DNA of 64,000 nucleotides from the NCBI GenBank assembly GCA_002914805.1, contig JXTB01000002.1, positions 2,752,780 to 2,816,779 of the forward strand. Reading direction: 5' to 3'. This stretch comes from Parasponia andersonii. Lineage: Eukaryota; Streptophyta; Magnoliopsida; Rosales; Cannabaceae. The position numbers were made by a program, and so were the translations under genes. Shown in pieces: positions 1-11,387 of the stretch; within the stretch, counting starts at the first letter, position 1; the number at the start of each line of letters is the position of its first letter. The notes beneath the pieces are model-generated. The model did no database searches and had not been told where the DNA came from. It worked only from the letters and a program-made list of their open reading frames with translations.

Positions 1-2904
1 AAAATTCAGATTTCAAACGAAGCCTTAATGAAGAAAAAAAATATACATATTTGTTAATAAGTCTTTAGCATTTGATATGAATTAACAATTAAGAAATTAG
101 ATGCGCATAATTAGTATTCGATATGAATTAACATTAAGAAATTAGATGAGCATAAAACCAATGAAATAACAATTAAGAAGAAATTAGATGCGCATAATTA
201 ATATTCGATATAAATTAACATTAAGAAATTAGATGCGCATAAAACCAATGAAATATTGAGTGGGGGTATATAGGGAAATAAAAATAAAAATAACCTAAAA
301 AAATTAAAATTAAGTGGGTTAATTTGAGAAAACAAAAAATATATAGAAATAATAAGAAAATTAACCTAAAAAATATAAACTAAGTAGGATTAAATTGAAA
401 AAAGAAAAAAATATACATTACTCAGAGTGAATATATAAGTAAGTATATGTGACATAAAACTAACGAAATATTGAGTTGGGGCATATAGGGAAATTAAAAA
501 AAATTAACCTAAAAAATAAAAATTATATAATGAGAATAATTAAAGAAACAAACTTTTTGAACTATTAAAAAAAAAAAAAACTCTTTGAATAGCTTTATTT
601 TGGAAAACTGCCCTACCAATTTGGTCATTAATTAATTAATTTACAAATTATTCAAAAGAAAAAAAAATACTTATTCCAAAAAAAAAGTTGAAAACTAACT
701 TGTAAGTGACAAATAAGTGACAGATATTATCATTAACATGTAAAAAAAATCATAAGTTATGAAATATATATATATGTACATTTCATATTGTAATATAACT
801 ATTATTTTTATATTCGATATTAATAACAAATTTTATCTAAGATTTTATAGCATGAAATTGGATCATTTACAAATATTCACCCAACAAGAACAGGGACAAT
901 CAAACAAACACGGTGGTTATGCTTAACTAGCACATGCAACATGCAGTTGATATATATGATTAACAATCACCAACAACCGGATACATTTGCACATGATATC
1001 CACCAAAAACAATAAGAGCAAAGAAAAGAATTAATTAAAATTTTGGAGTTTATGGACTTCTGTTCTAGGCTTGAGGTTAGATGGAGTACATGGATTTCTA
1101 CGTTAATATAATATATATAGATTCTCAAATCATTAGCTATTTTTTAATTTATGTATAAGTATTTTTATTTTTAATAATAGTTAAAAAAGTTAATAAAAAT
1201 AAATATTTATTATTTAATTATTTATTCTCTTTAATTTTTAACATAAAAAGAGGTGCATAATAATTCTTAATTAAACAAAACAATGTATATATATATATAT
1301 ATATAATATCTACTGAATTCGTGCTATATATATAAAGCCATCTTCTATATATGTTTCCCCCGAGGAGAGCACAATTTTGTATTGGACCAAGGGATACACG
1401 CTATAGCATAGCAAGTCTACGAGAAACTAACTTATATCAAAAAGCTTTGATAAAAATAAAAGATTACGAAAAATTTTGAAATGACATTTTGGTATTGGAT
1501 GAGGTGAGTGAAGGTATTTTCTGTGATCCGTTAGCGGAATATTCGTCAGTTTATCGCCGGTGCCCTCTTTTTCGTGGTTTCGGAAAACAGTGATAGGTCA
1601 GTACAAAGAACCCACCTCTTGGTTAATTGCTTATTTCTTTTAGCTGCCGTTTGGTATAAGTCGAAGTAAACGTTGAAAATAATAATACGATTATCTGATA
1701 TCTAAAATAATTGTGTTTGATTATACATAGTAATTTTGTCTATAATTCTGTTAGATAATTATATTTAGTTGCGCATAAAAATATACTTAAATTAAAATTA
1801 AAAAATAATTAAAAATTTAAATTGATTATAAAATAATAAAATTTATTAGTATAAAATAAAATAATTTGTCATGATTCATAGGATGTCATATATTTTTTTT
1901 TAAGATGAGTTTTAGATAGAAGGTCATTTAAAGTCCACATGTTTTGATAACTTTAAGATGATTCTCAGTTAAAATAATTTGATTCCCAAGGTGATTACTT
2001 TACGGAATGTTAAAATGATATCAAATACGAGAATGCATTAAAATACTCATTTCTACTTAAAAATGACCCCATACCAAATAACCTTTTTAATAATGCTGAA
2101 TCAAGTAATATCAGAGACTCACAGATCTATCTACGAAAGTCACATATAATAATAAAGTATATTTTAATTTAAGAAAACACTAATAGTTAAAAAGTATACA
2201 TAATTACATGATTATGTGATTTTTGTGTATAATATTTTTGCACGCAACTATTATTAATAAAAGAAAAAGTATCTTGGAAGTGAAAATTTTGAAGATAATT
2301 TTGGGCTTGTTTGGATTCATTTCCAGTTTTTTTGTTTAAATAAATTAAAAATAAAAATATAAATTTTGTTTTAGTTTTCAAATTTTAAAAACAAAAAACA
2401 TGTTTGACAAATTTTATTTCACTACTTATTTTCAAAAGTGAAAAAATACAAAAGAAAAAGTTATATAGATTTATATATGTGTGTATATACATATATACGT
2501 ACTTATGTACAAATATTTAGATGTTTTTTTTATTTTTAAAATTTGTTTAAAAAATAAAGGTATTTAATTTTTTTTTATTACCACTTTTTTTGAAATTTTT
2601 TGTACCAACTTTTAAAAATAAAAAACAAAAACAAAGTTGTCAAGTAATTTTTTTAAAAAATCCATCTTTTTATTTTAAAAAACAAAAAAATAAAGAATAA
2701 AAGTGAATCCAAATAGACTATTTATATTCCCATATGATTTTGCATTATTCATCAACTATAGTGCCTCCAAAAAAAATCCTACAATGTTTGGAGGTGGCGC
2801 ATGGCCGATTGGTCCCTCAAATCCTTAATGTGAAAGTGAAACCGCTATCTAATAATCTTCGCGACTCAGGTGGGCATATCTTGTCGGTCTCAGCCGGGAC
2901 CACG
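1..2904. other. gene-free AT-rich flank
   Basis: No open frame here resembles a protein and no splice-bounded exon was found. The stretch holds A/T runs, short TA microsatellites (about 1284-1305) and the repeat noted at 88-255. Positions 2780-2900 are locally GC-richer and run into the assembly gap. They look like part of a repeat or gene fragment I do not recognise. Confidence 0.6.
88..255. repeat. higher-order tandem repeat, about 84 bp
   Basis: The core TAAGAAATTAGATGCGCATA occurs four times, alternating between two following sequences (one with TATTCGATAT, one with AAAACCAATGAAAT). This gives roughly two copies of an 84-bp compound unit. The sequence just downstream (GTGGGGGTATATAGGGAAAT-like) recurs in diverged form near 470-495, so the duplication is probably wider than the obvious core. 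Confidence 0.6.
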
Positions 2905-3029
2905 NNNNNNNNNNNNNNNNNNNNNNNNNNNNNNNNNNNNNNNNNNNNNNNNNNNNNNNNNNNNNNNNNNNNNNNNNNNNNNNNNNNNNNNNNNNNNNNN
3001 NNNNNNNNNNNNNNNNNNNNNNNNNNNNN
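2905..3029. other. assembly gap (run of N)
   Basis: There are 125 undetermined bases. Open frames that cross this gap have no meaning. The left flank is GC-richer than its surroundings and the right flank is AT-rich, so the gap may hide a repeat boundary. Confidence 0.99.
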
Positions 3030-3299
3030 TTATTAAATGTTTTAAATTTTCTCTCGAACCACTAAAATTGTTGTTCTAATATAAAAAATTAATGAAAAAA
3101 CGAACAAGTTTCATCAGTAGAGTGTTTGATGAAAATTCAAATAAGTATTTAACACTGAAATTAAATGACATAAGTGATATTTTGTCTATTTGCTTGATAG
3201 AATGACAATTTAGCAATTCAAAGATGAAACTTAAAAATAATTTGAAAAGTACACTGAGATACTCTGTGTAATTCGGGCAAACACAAAAATAATGCAACA

Positions 3300-3347
<48 letters not shown>

Positions 3348-4360
3348 AACATGTATGCGGGAAAGCTTAAAGCTTAGATTTGAAGTCCCATAAAAAATGG
3401 AGTAATGAGTAATAAACTAATAATGAAATAGATCATGTCCAACCTTTTGTCAAAGATTCCATCCCACTACGACCAATAGGGTTTTTATTTATTTATTCAT
3501 TTATTTTATTTTAAAATTGTTAGATTAAGGGTAGGGGAGGAGGTTGGATCCCATATCTCATACTCTTCTCGGTTTTCCACAGGAGCTACAAGGCTCGTGG
3601 TCACTACGACTAATAGTTGGTTAAACAAGTGGTGTCTATTTGGATTAGTTTTGTCTTTACAGGTGTGCATATTTGATTCCGAAACTTTTGGTTGTATCAA
3701 GTCAAAACTACATTAGAAATTTCATTTATTTATTTATTGCTATCGACGTTTTTTATGTCATCTTCAGAGATATTTTTAATAGGCGATCATTGATCATATA
3801 GAGTCGAAAAAAACTATTTTTGAATTCACATAGATGTTGACGTAAAGCAAGCATGAAGCATGAACAAATGTATATGGACCAATTTTGAAACGGATATTTG
3901 CTTCAAATAGTGACCAACTGAATCAGACTTATAAGTGAACTTTTATACATTTCAAATTGAGTGTTTAGGCACTAAAATAAAAGTGCCATTTGATGAATAC
4001 AAAATTTGACTATTATCATTCTTTTCTGTGGTTGCATATGCGCAATTTAGATACATGCATCAAAACAAAATCATAACACAAATGTGTAATTATAGTCTAG
4101 CCTAGTTACAAGGAAGAGCTATGTACATATATGGACACTATGTATATATAAAACATGGTGTACATTAATTTATGTGTGGGTTATATTATCCACAGGAATA
4201 TAGTGATTAACACTATAGGTGTCTTCATGTCAAAATGAAATAATAAAACAATAACATTAACAATTTACGACAATAATAGTAATAACAACAAAAAAACAAA
4301 AGAATTGCAAAATATAAATTGTTAGATTAATGTCGTGATATATATATATATATATTTATA
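3030..4360. other. intergenic, AT-rich, with an (ATT)n microsatellite
   Basis: No gene is supported. An ATT/TTA trinucleotide run lies at about 3301-3337. The remainder is unique-looking AT-rich sequence, with a (TA)n tract at 4338-4356 that abuts the first MITE. Confidence 0.6.
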
Positions 4361-4560
4361 CGGCACCAATCCGGTAGGTATTTTTTTTTTTATAGCATGC
4401 ATATTTTTTTATTGTAAAAAATAAGAAAGAGAAAGAACATTAATGATGCACGTCTTTTCATGCACTTCATTATAGTCATTGAATCACCGTTAGACGGTGA
4501 TCCAGCGGCTAAAAAAAAATATCTACCCATAGGTAAAAAAAATACCTGTTAGATTGACAA
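4361..4560 (+). mobile_element. Micron-like MITE, copy A
   Basis: The left end carries GGCACCAATCCGGTAGGTAT and the right end AATACCTGTTAGATTGACAA. These form imperfect inverted ends. Both sides are TA microsatellite. The interior has a hairpin around GATCACCGTTAGACGGTGATC and the family core GCACGTCTTTTCATGCACTTC. Six more relatives occur in the window. The boundary rule (element embedded in (TA)n) is what has been described for the rice Micron family; membership here is inference. Confidence 0.75.
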
Positions 4561-4579
4561 TATATATATATATATATAT

Positions 4580-4819
4580 GGGCACCAATCTAGTGGGTAT
4601 TTTTTTTTTTTACCTATAAATAAGTATCAATTTGGTCAATGAAAATTTAGCATGTATATTTTTTTATTGTAAAAAGTAAGAGAGAGAAAGAGCATTAATG
4701 ATGCACGTCTTTTCATGCACTTCATTATAGTCATTGGATCACCATTAGATGGTGATCCAATGACTAAAAAAAAAATACTACTCATAGGTAAAGAAAAAAA
4801 ATACCTATTAGATTGACAA

Positions 4820-4821
<2 letters not shown>
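4580..4821 (+). mobile_element. Micron-like MITE, copy B
   Basis: This is the most complete copy, about 242 bp. The left end is GGGCACCAATCTAGTGGGTA and the right end TACCTATTAGATTGACAACC. The interior includes a near-palindrome around GGATCACCATTAGATGGTGA. It follows copy A in the same orientation with only a (TA)n tract of about 19 bp between them. A second (TA)n tract (about 4822-4850) closes its right side. Confidence 0.8.
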
Positions 4822-4852
<31 letters not shown>

Positions 4853-4946
4853 CGATAAGAGCTAAGAGCTAAGTGACGCAGGGGTTTTATCGTTAGTTAT
4901 TGCCAAAACCAAGCTTAAGTATAATTATATGTATATTGTTTATGTT

Positions 4947-5218
4947 TTACATGGATTCTATTCTAGAACTCATGAATAGACTGGACATTTTGCTACTGCC
5001 ATTATCGCTGGAAAAGTAGTGTTTTTCAGCCATTGCCAAACTTGGTTCATTATGGTATATATTATAGGGAATGTAATTACTTTGCCCATAATTTGGCTTC
5101 ATGGGCTTACGTTTGTAGTTCTTTTGATACTCTAAATTCATCGGAAGTACCTGCTGCTTTTTGCCAGGATCACTTTCAGTGGGATTAGCTTGTTCTCTAT
5201 GTTGTAAGATTTCGGACT
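4947..5218 (-). pseudogene. isolated exon-like coding fragment, unrecognised
   Basis: On the minus strand an acceptor-like AAACAG is followed by an open frame of about 89 codons to a TAA. The product is polar and rich in Lys, Ser, Asn and Tyr, ends in RIESM, and has an ordinary coding look. An in-frame stop lies just upstream of the acceptor, so it would need upstream exons, and I found none. It could be a terminal exon captured by a transposon, a relic of a deleted gene, or chance. I do not recognise the family. Confidence 0.3.
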
Positions 5219-5249
5219 CTGTTTTGTTTCAATTAAAGCATCCTTTATA

Positions 5250-5250
<1 letters not shown>

Positions 5251-5284
<34 letters not shown>
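5251..5284. repeat. (TA)n microsatellite
   Basis: A pure TA run of about 34 bp. No MITE ends adjoin this one, so it is an unoccupied site of the kind used by the Micron-like family elsewhere in the window. Confidence 0.9.
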
Positions 5285-5289
<5 letters not shown>

Positions 5290-6780
5290 GGAATTCCTTG
5301 AACAAATGTCCTTACTTTTTCCAGGGCTAGATTAGTAATTTTCAAAACAGGTTAACCATAGTTGTTCTAGATCTTACTCCACTCAATACTTCCCACTTAG
5401 AAATTCTTTTTTTTTTTAACAAAAAAAAAAAAACCGATAAGAACGAAAAAGAAGAAGAAGGAATTTATCTTTGATACATCCTTAATTGCACATGCATTTT
5501 CTCTCTATCATATTATCCAATGTAGGGGGTGCACATCAGGCAGGATTTGGGTATTCAGGTTCGGGTTCGGGGGAAGTGGCAAACGAAACTGAACTGAATG
5601 AGGTTTCAATTTTCCCAGGTTCGAGCGGATTTGTTGGGTTCGAGTTCGGGTTTGAGAGAAGTTGGGCTGGGCTTAAGAAAGAAGAATTAAGCCCATGATA
5701 TTTTAAGGGCTATTTCTTATATCCTATTCAATTATAATTTGACCCATTTTTAGATCAATCAAGTGTTTGAGTCAAATTTAAGACTCCAGATTTTAAACAT
5801 AAAAATTCCTTAATTTTTTTTAAATGCAACTATTTTATTTATTTTTTAAAATTAAATTTTCGGGTTTAGTTTAGGCTCGAGTTCGCATTTAAAATGTGTA
5901 ACTCATAACCAAACTAAGACTTGAGAAAAGAACATAGATAAGATTAGTAAGCTCTATTTGACGTTTTTAGGACTAGTTTGTTAGATAAGATTTTTTTAGG
6001 AATAAAAATTAGGGCCCACAAGAGCTAAATGACAAAAAATACCCTCAATCTAACCTTAAACATGACCTGATATGGCCTTATTTGGATTTGACATATCTCT
6101 ACACTTTCTTGTAAAACTCATCTCTCTCTCTGCTCTCACCATTTCTTTCTATTGTCTCAATTTTCTCTGAAAATAAACCTCATAAACCTGAATTCAAAGC
6201 CATCTAAAAGTCTTCCAAAACCACCTTAAGCTCAATACCCTCTCTTTTTGCCTCTTCATTTTCTTCATCTCTTGTCTCAAGGAACTTTGAAATATTTATA
6301 ATGGCTAAAACTTGTCCAACCGAACTTATTCAACCGAAGGTAAAAAGTCGTCTTCTACAAAAATTCCAACATCGATGTCGTCGAAAAGAAAAAGAAATAT
6401 ACAGCCAAAGTCACTGATAAAGACTATAGTGCTGAAACTTGATATCTCTAACAAAAATTCGGTCGATTTGAAGAGGAATGAGGCGAATATTAGTTCAATA
6501 GAGGAATAAAATGTTGGTTTTATTTATAATAACAAAATTCTTTTTTTTCTTAAGATTGTATTTTAAGAAAAAATCTATCTTGACTTCATCTTCTGATATA
6601 ATTTCTGATTTTGGTGAAAATTTTTCCATTTTCGGGATATTGTTAGTAGTATTATTGCTGGTTTGGTATGGGTATTTGTTGTTAGTTATTAATATACAGA
6701 TTTTGACATGTGTTAGTTTTGTTGATGGTAGTTATGGACCAAATTCGTGTTGAGTACTCTTTATTTTTATCCTGAGTAGA
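5285..6780. other. intergenic with weak transposon-like open frames
   Basis: The segment at 5540-5670 is rich in TTCGGGTTCGGG-type repeats and gives a Gly/Ser/Phe-rich frame with no recognisable domain. Short frames at 6312-6509 (Lys/Ser-rich) and 6511-6753 (hydrophobic) lie just upstream of the Ulp1-like fragment and may belong to the same decayed element. None can be called a gene. Confidence 0.45.
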
Positions 6781-8100
6781 GGATAAGATGATCTTGACTC
6801 AAACTACGTAATTCTTGACCATAGTCAATATCTTCTTGACCTAGGATAATGTATTACTTGACCCTCACTTAATATTATTATTTTATCTAACTTTATATTT
6901 TGCTATTATTCAGGTGGGATTGTGATATGTTTGTCATCAAGTATGCTGAGTTTCTGATATCTTACAAGCCAATTACCAATGTCACTGCCGAAAAGATAGA
7001 ATAATTCCATCATAAGCTTGCATGCAAGTTGTATTATCATGCATTATAGAAATATAAGAACTACATCAAAATTGGCTTATAATAGTGACTCAATCTAGCG
7101 AAACAAAGATAATATTTGATTTTAGTTGTAGTTCAATAATATTTTTTGGCATATTTGATAACTATTATTTTGCCAAAACTAATCTATTTAGTAAATGTTT
7201 CAGTGAAATTCAACGCATTTGATAAAGACCTTATTTATTATTATAAGTCAAACAAAACTTGACTCTATATAGGGCTATCTTAACTTTAGGTCAAGAATAT
7301 TTTGACTTCAAGTCAAATATTACTTGACCCAAGTTAAGAACTTTTCAAATTAAAAAATATATAAAATTGTATTCAATTTTTCGATTAAAGAGATTGTAAC
7401 CTCAATCAAGAAAATCTTGATATGAGGGTCAATACGTTCTTGACCTAATTAATGAATTGAAAAATAAAATATAATAAAGTTTTTAACCCCAAATAAGAAA
7501 ATTTTGACACGAGGTCAATAAGTTTCAATTTATAAATTTAAGAACACATCACTTTATAATATCATGACCAAATTTCATATACACATTTCATGACCTTTAC
7601 TGAAAAATGTTGTTGACTCCAAGTCAAGCACTTCTTTTCTTAAGTCAATATCTTTTTTACCTCAGGTCAAGAACATCTTAACTCTAAGTCTATAATTTCT
7701 TGCCTCCATTTCAAGAATTACTTGACCTTAAATCAATAACTTCTAACCCCCAAGGCAAGAGTTTCTTGATTCAAAATCAGGATCCTTTTGTCCCATTCTT
7801 ATAGGGTAGTCTGAAGATTCACTGATCATGCTACGGAGTGAAATGAGATTGGGGCAAGTTTATCTGTTGTACCCTGAATTACCATAACATAAATACTTTT
7901 GTTTGACTGAGTCCCCACCGGTCGATTCAGTATATTGTTGACCAAAGGTCAAGAGGATATTTACCAAAGGTCAAGTTAGTCTTGATCGTACATCAACATC
8001 AGTTTGAGTGTATAACATACCTTTTCAAGTGAATATACTATTGATCAAAGGTTAAGGGGATCTTGACCATACGTCAAGATTAGTTTGATTTACAGCGTCA
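6780..8100. repeat. degenerate repeat field rich in TTGAC motifs
   Basis: About 1.3 kb contains dozens of TTGAC / GTCAA pentamers, often as facing pairs such as CTTGACC...AGGTCAAG, spaced roughly 15-40 bp apart. Clear examples lie near 6810-6870, 7250-7340, 7610-7690 and 7930-8090. It reads as an old degenerated minisatellite. TTGAC is also the core of the W-box bound by WRKY factors, but no gene lies close enough to suggest a promoter role. Confidence 0.55.
6915..7065 (+). pseudogene. Ulp1-like (C48) protease fragment of a decayed transposon
   Basis: After an acceptor-like TTCAG the frame reads WDCDMFVIKYAEFLI and continues to HKLACKLYYHA, interrupted by a stop at the TAA near 6999 and another near 7047. 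This matches the C-terminal block of Ulp1-type SUMO proteases (usual DCGxFxxKY motif, including the catalytic Cys). Such domains are often carried by plant Mutator-like elements. The usual DCG Gly is Asp here. Two stops and the lack of a conserved N-terminal half mark it as dead. Assignment rests on a short motif. Confidence 0.45.
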
Positions 8101-8398
8101 TAACGAGATCTACAAGATATTAAGAAGGTGATGAATATACCAAAATATGGAATTTTTAGTACAATAATACTTAGATCAGTATTATGGTCATCATTCAAAT
8201 ATTACTCACTCAATATCAACCATAAAAAACTAATCTTGAATATAATTTCATTACTTACCTTTAAAATCCAAATAACTCCTTAATATAATCCTTAAATCTT
8301 CCTAGTTGAGTTTTTTTACAAAATAGTCAAATAGTTATTGAGAAACACAACCGTTAACAAAGAAAGAAACAGAGAACTAGAGAAAGAAAGCATGAACT

Positions 8399-8443
<45 letters not shown>

Positions 8444-9751
8444 ATGAACATAGAGATAGAGAGATTAATCAGGTAAATAGTTCAGAGCTTTCATATTCTT
8501 ATAGAGACATAAACAAAACATCTGATCTTTGGAGAGAGAACTGACGAAGAAAAAGAAGAAGCAAGAGAAAGATAGAGAATGAGAATTGAAAAGAAAAAGT
8601 GGTAACAGATTGTGAAGAGAGAGAGAAACATTTAATACTCCACATATTATTTTCACTTTTGGCTAAATGACAAACTTAGAAACTATTTTTTTTCTCTCTA
8701 CCTAGCCCTCTTTTTTAGTTCCAAAAAACTCACTATATCATCATAGTTCTAAAAAAAACTAAAGTTCATCAATTAGTCTTATTTACGTCCTTTTCTCCAA
8801 AAAGTTGAACCTAAAAGTTTTGGGTTTTGTTCGGGCGGGCGAGTCGGGTGTTGTGTATCTTATGCACTCTTAATCGAGTGAACGAAAATTGGTGTCTTGT
8901 ATATTTGGCTATTTTATAAAATATACTAGATTATATATTTTTCTTTAGAGCCAGTTGCAATTTCATGAGTCAGTTTGCCAAATAGTAGATGAAATTTCAG
9001 CCCATTTGTTATAGTTACAAGCTTTGATTAATGAAAAAACCTCCATTTTTTTCCCAAAAAGAAAAAATATATTGGGCAAAATATGTGATCTCAATGAAAA
9101 TATCAAGAATAGGGGAGACTAGATGAGAAGTAACAACAAGAAAGCTCCAAAATGTGCACAAACTTCATTATAAGTAGGCATTCATAATCAAATAAGTTTA
9201 GGTATTTGTAGTACTAAACCCAGAAGCCTTGGATCTCAAATTGGCTACCAAACAAATGTTCAAATTTCTTTTGTAAACCAATCAATATAATGACAGACTT
9301 GGATATTACATGAACTTCTAGTTAAGTGTATGGATTTTGTTTCAAATCAATCTCTAAATTTCCCGATTTACACCTGCAAAGCCTAACACTTTGGAAATAG
9401 AGGAAGAGGGAGGAGTTGGTTTTTGAGAGAGAAGGAAGGAATGATGAGAGGAAGAGTGATACAATGCGGGTTGATGTACTTTAAAATATAGGGGATTGCA
9501 CTTTAATCACCACTCATTTCTATCTGTGGCCCACAATTGTTCCCCATCGGTAAGAACAAAAAAAAGGCCATCCTTTACGTAAGCTTCCCTTTTTTATACA
9601 TCTATCTATCTAAACAGAGAGAATAAAAATAAACATTTGGTGTGTGAATGTCCATGCAAACATTCTGTGAGCTCTACTCTTTTAGACCATTTGATTTAGA
9701 GAGCCCTACTGTAGAATCATCCTTATACTATATGGATCATATTATATGACT
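8101..9751. other. intergenic, with a (GA)n microsatellite
   Basis: No gene is seen. A GA run of about 38 bp lies at 8402-8439, in a broader purine-rich block (8360-8640) whose complement gives a Phe/Ser/Leu-rich frame of no significance. The rest is unremarkable AT-rich DNA. Confidence 0.6.
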
Positions 9752-9767
9752 AGGACTAATGATTAAT

Positions 9768-9891
9768 ACCATGAGCTACAGAGTTAGTAGCTCGTGTGGA
9801 AATGCTTCTCTCATAAAGGCTTGAGGTGGGGTTCAATTTTCGTCTTCCTCCCCCTTACTTATTAATTGTAATCTCTAACCTCCCTAAAAGA
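9768..9891 (+). mobile_element. tRNA-derived SINE with target-site duplication
   Basis: A 124-bp insert is bracketed by a 16-bp direct repeat with one mismatch: AGGACTAATGATTAAT at 9752-9767 and AGGACTAATAATTAAT at 9892-9907. The body has an A-box-like part (GAGCTACAGAGTTAGTAGC) and a B-box-like part (GGTGGGGTTCAATTTTC) at roughly tRNA spacing, as expected for a pol III retroposon. It is short and lacks a long A-tail. Confidence 0.7.
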
Positions 9892-9907
9892 AGGACTAAT
9901 AATTAAT

Positions 9908-10469
9908 GGACATGATTAAATTATTGCGTTAATTTTATTTTTGGCCCCTAGGTGTTATATCACTTTATCCCTTAAATTTCAAAATGTCGCATCCCACTCC
10001 TCCATTCTTTCTCATTGTAACAAATTAACCCATTTTGTGACTGAGGCGTCAAAAGTTGGACAGAAATTATCATATAAGCTCACTTGTGTATTTTAGAACG
10101 GACAATTCGGTCATTTACAAGAAGGGTGAGAGGAGTATTAGGTGAAATAGACACTTATAAGACTAAAAAATAATATTACAATTAATTAGTAATGGAAGGG
10201 TTCGAGAAACCCATCAGTAACGGGAGGCACATAACATGGTGGTTGGCAAGGTCTATGGCTCATCTTTAGTGCATTATTATCAACAGATACTAATAACGCA
10301 ATAATTTAATCATGTGTAAAATATTGGTTATCTATATTTCTCCCAAAAAAAAAAAGTATAATACTAGGTATTTATAAAATAAAAATTTTTAAAAAGTATT
10401 TACGGAAATATGGTTTTGAAAACGGGGGTATTTATGAATTTTTCCCAAATGAAAAAACTCGAACGGTCC
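9908..10469. other. intergenic, nothing recognised
   Basis: AT-rich unique-looking DNA with no open frame of interest. 10340-10440 resembles the 'bases per line' type AT filler seen elsewhere in the window and leads into the 121-bp repeat. Confidence 0.5.
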
Positions 10470-10832
10470 AAATTTTCTTGTTTGAATTAGAAACATATCA
10501 CTTTTAAAATTTTTTTTAAAAAAATAACATTTTTAAGAAACATTTATAAAATACTACTTTTTTTTCAAAGTCAATATTTTTAATGGCACTAAATTTTCTT
10601 GTTTGAATTAGAAATATATCACTTTTAAAATTTTTTTTTAAAAAATAACACTTTTAAGAAATATTTATAAAATACCACTTTTTCTTCAAAGTTAATAATT
10701 TTAATGGTACCAAATTTTCTTGTTTGAATTAGAAATATATCACTTTTAAAAAAAAATTTTAAAAAAATAACACTTTTAAGAAATATTTATAAAATACTAC
10801 TTTTTCTTCAAAGTTAATATTTTTAATGGTAC
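10470..10832. repeat. tandem repeat, 3 x 121 bp
   Basis: AAATTTTCTTGTTTGAATTA begins copies at 10470, 10591 and 10712, giving an exact 121-bp period twice. Each unit contains TATCACTTTTAAAATTTTT and ends near TTTTTAATGGTAC. Copies differ by a few substitutions and by the length of A/T runs. A small number of clean copies suggests a recent local amplification. Confidence 0.85.
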
Positions 10833-11153
10833 TCGGATAACCAATCTAGTTACTTGAGGTAACTAATTAAATTACCTTGATTAATTACTTCAAGTATTGA
10901 TCGATCAATTAATAAAAAGTGATATTTTCCTAATTACTTTAAAATGTGATATTTTTTAAATTAAAATCCAAAATTTTTAAACAATTTCAAAACTCGAGAT
11001 TTTTCTTTTTTTTTTTGAAAACGTACTATAAAAAATCAAATTGCCTCATAGTAATTCCTTTAGAGCACCTCTAGAGCTGTAATTAATGTTAATGCTAAAT
11101 TTTAACATTTAGCCAAAAGATGCATCTCTAATGATATGCTATATTTAATATAT

Positions 11154-11387
11154 GGGCACTAATCTGGTAGGTATTTTCATTTTGGTCAATGAAAATTTTT
11201 CTTGCATATTTTTTATATTAAAAAGTAAGAAAGATAAATAACATTAATGATTGATGTATTTTCATGCGCTTCATTATAGTCATTGGATCATTTCATTATA
11301 GCCGTTAAATTATTATTAGATCATGATCTAACGGTTAAAAAAAATACTCACACATAGATAATATATATATAGACAGACACACTAGAT
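11154..11387 (+). mobile_element. Micron-like MITE, copy C (diverged)
   Basis: The left end reads GGGCACTAATCTGGTAGGTA. The interior keeps TCATGCGCTTCATTATAGTC and a small hairpin around TAGATCATGATCTA. The right end is decayed (ACACTAGATTGATAGCC). The left flank is only a short TA-rich stretch and the internal (TA)n at 11362-11371 is short, so this is an older insertion than copies A and B. Confidence 0.6.

Noticed and set aside
2734..3079. Two open frames of 69 and 100 codons over the N run
   Set aside because: They exist only because undetermined bases carry no stops.
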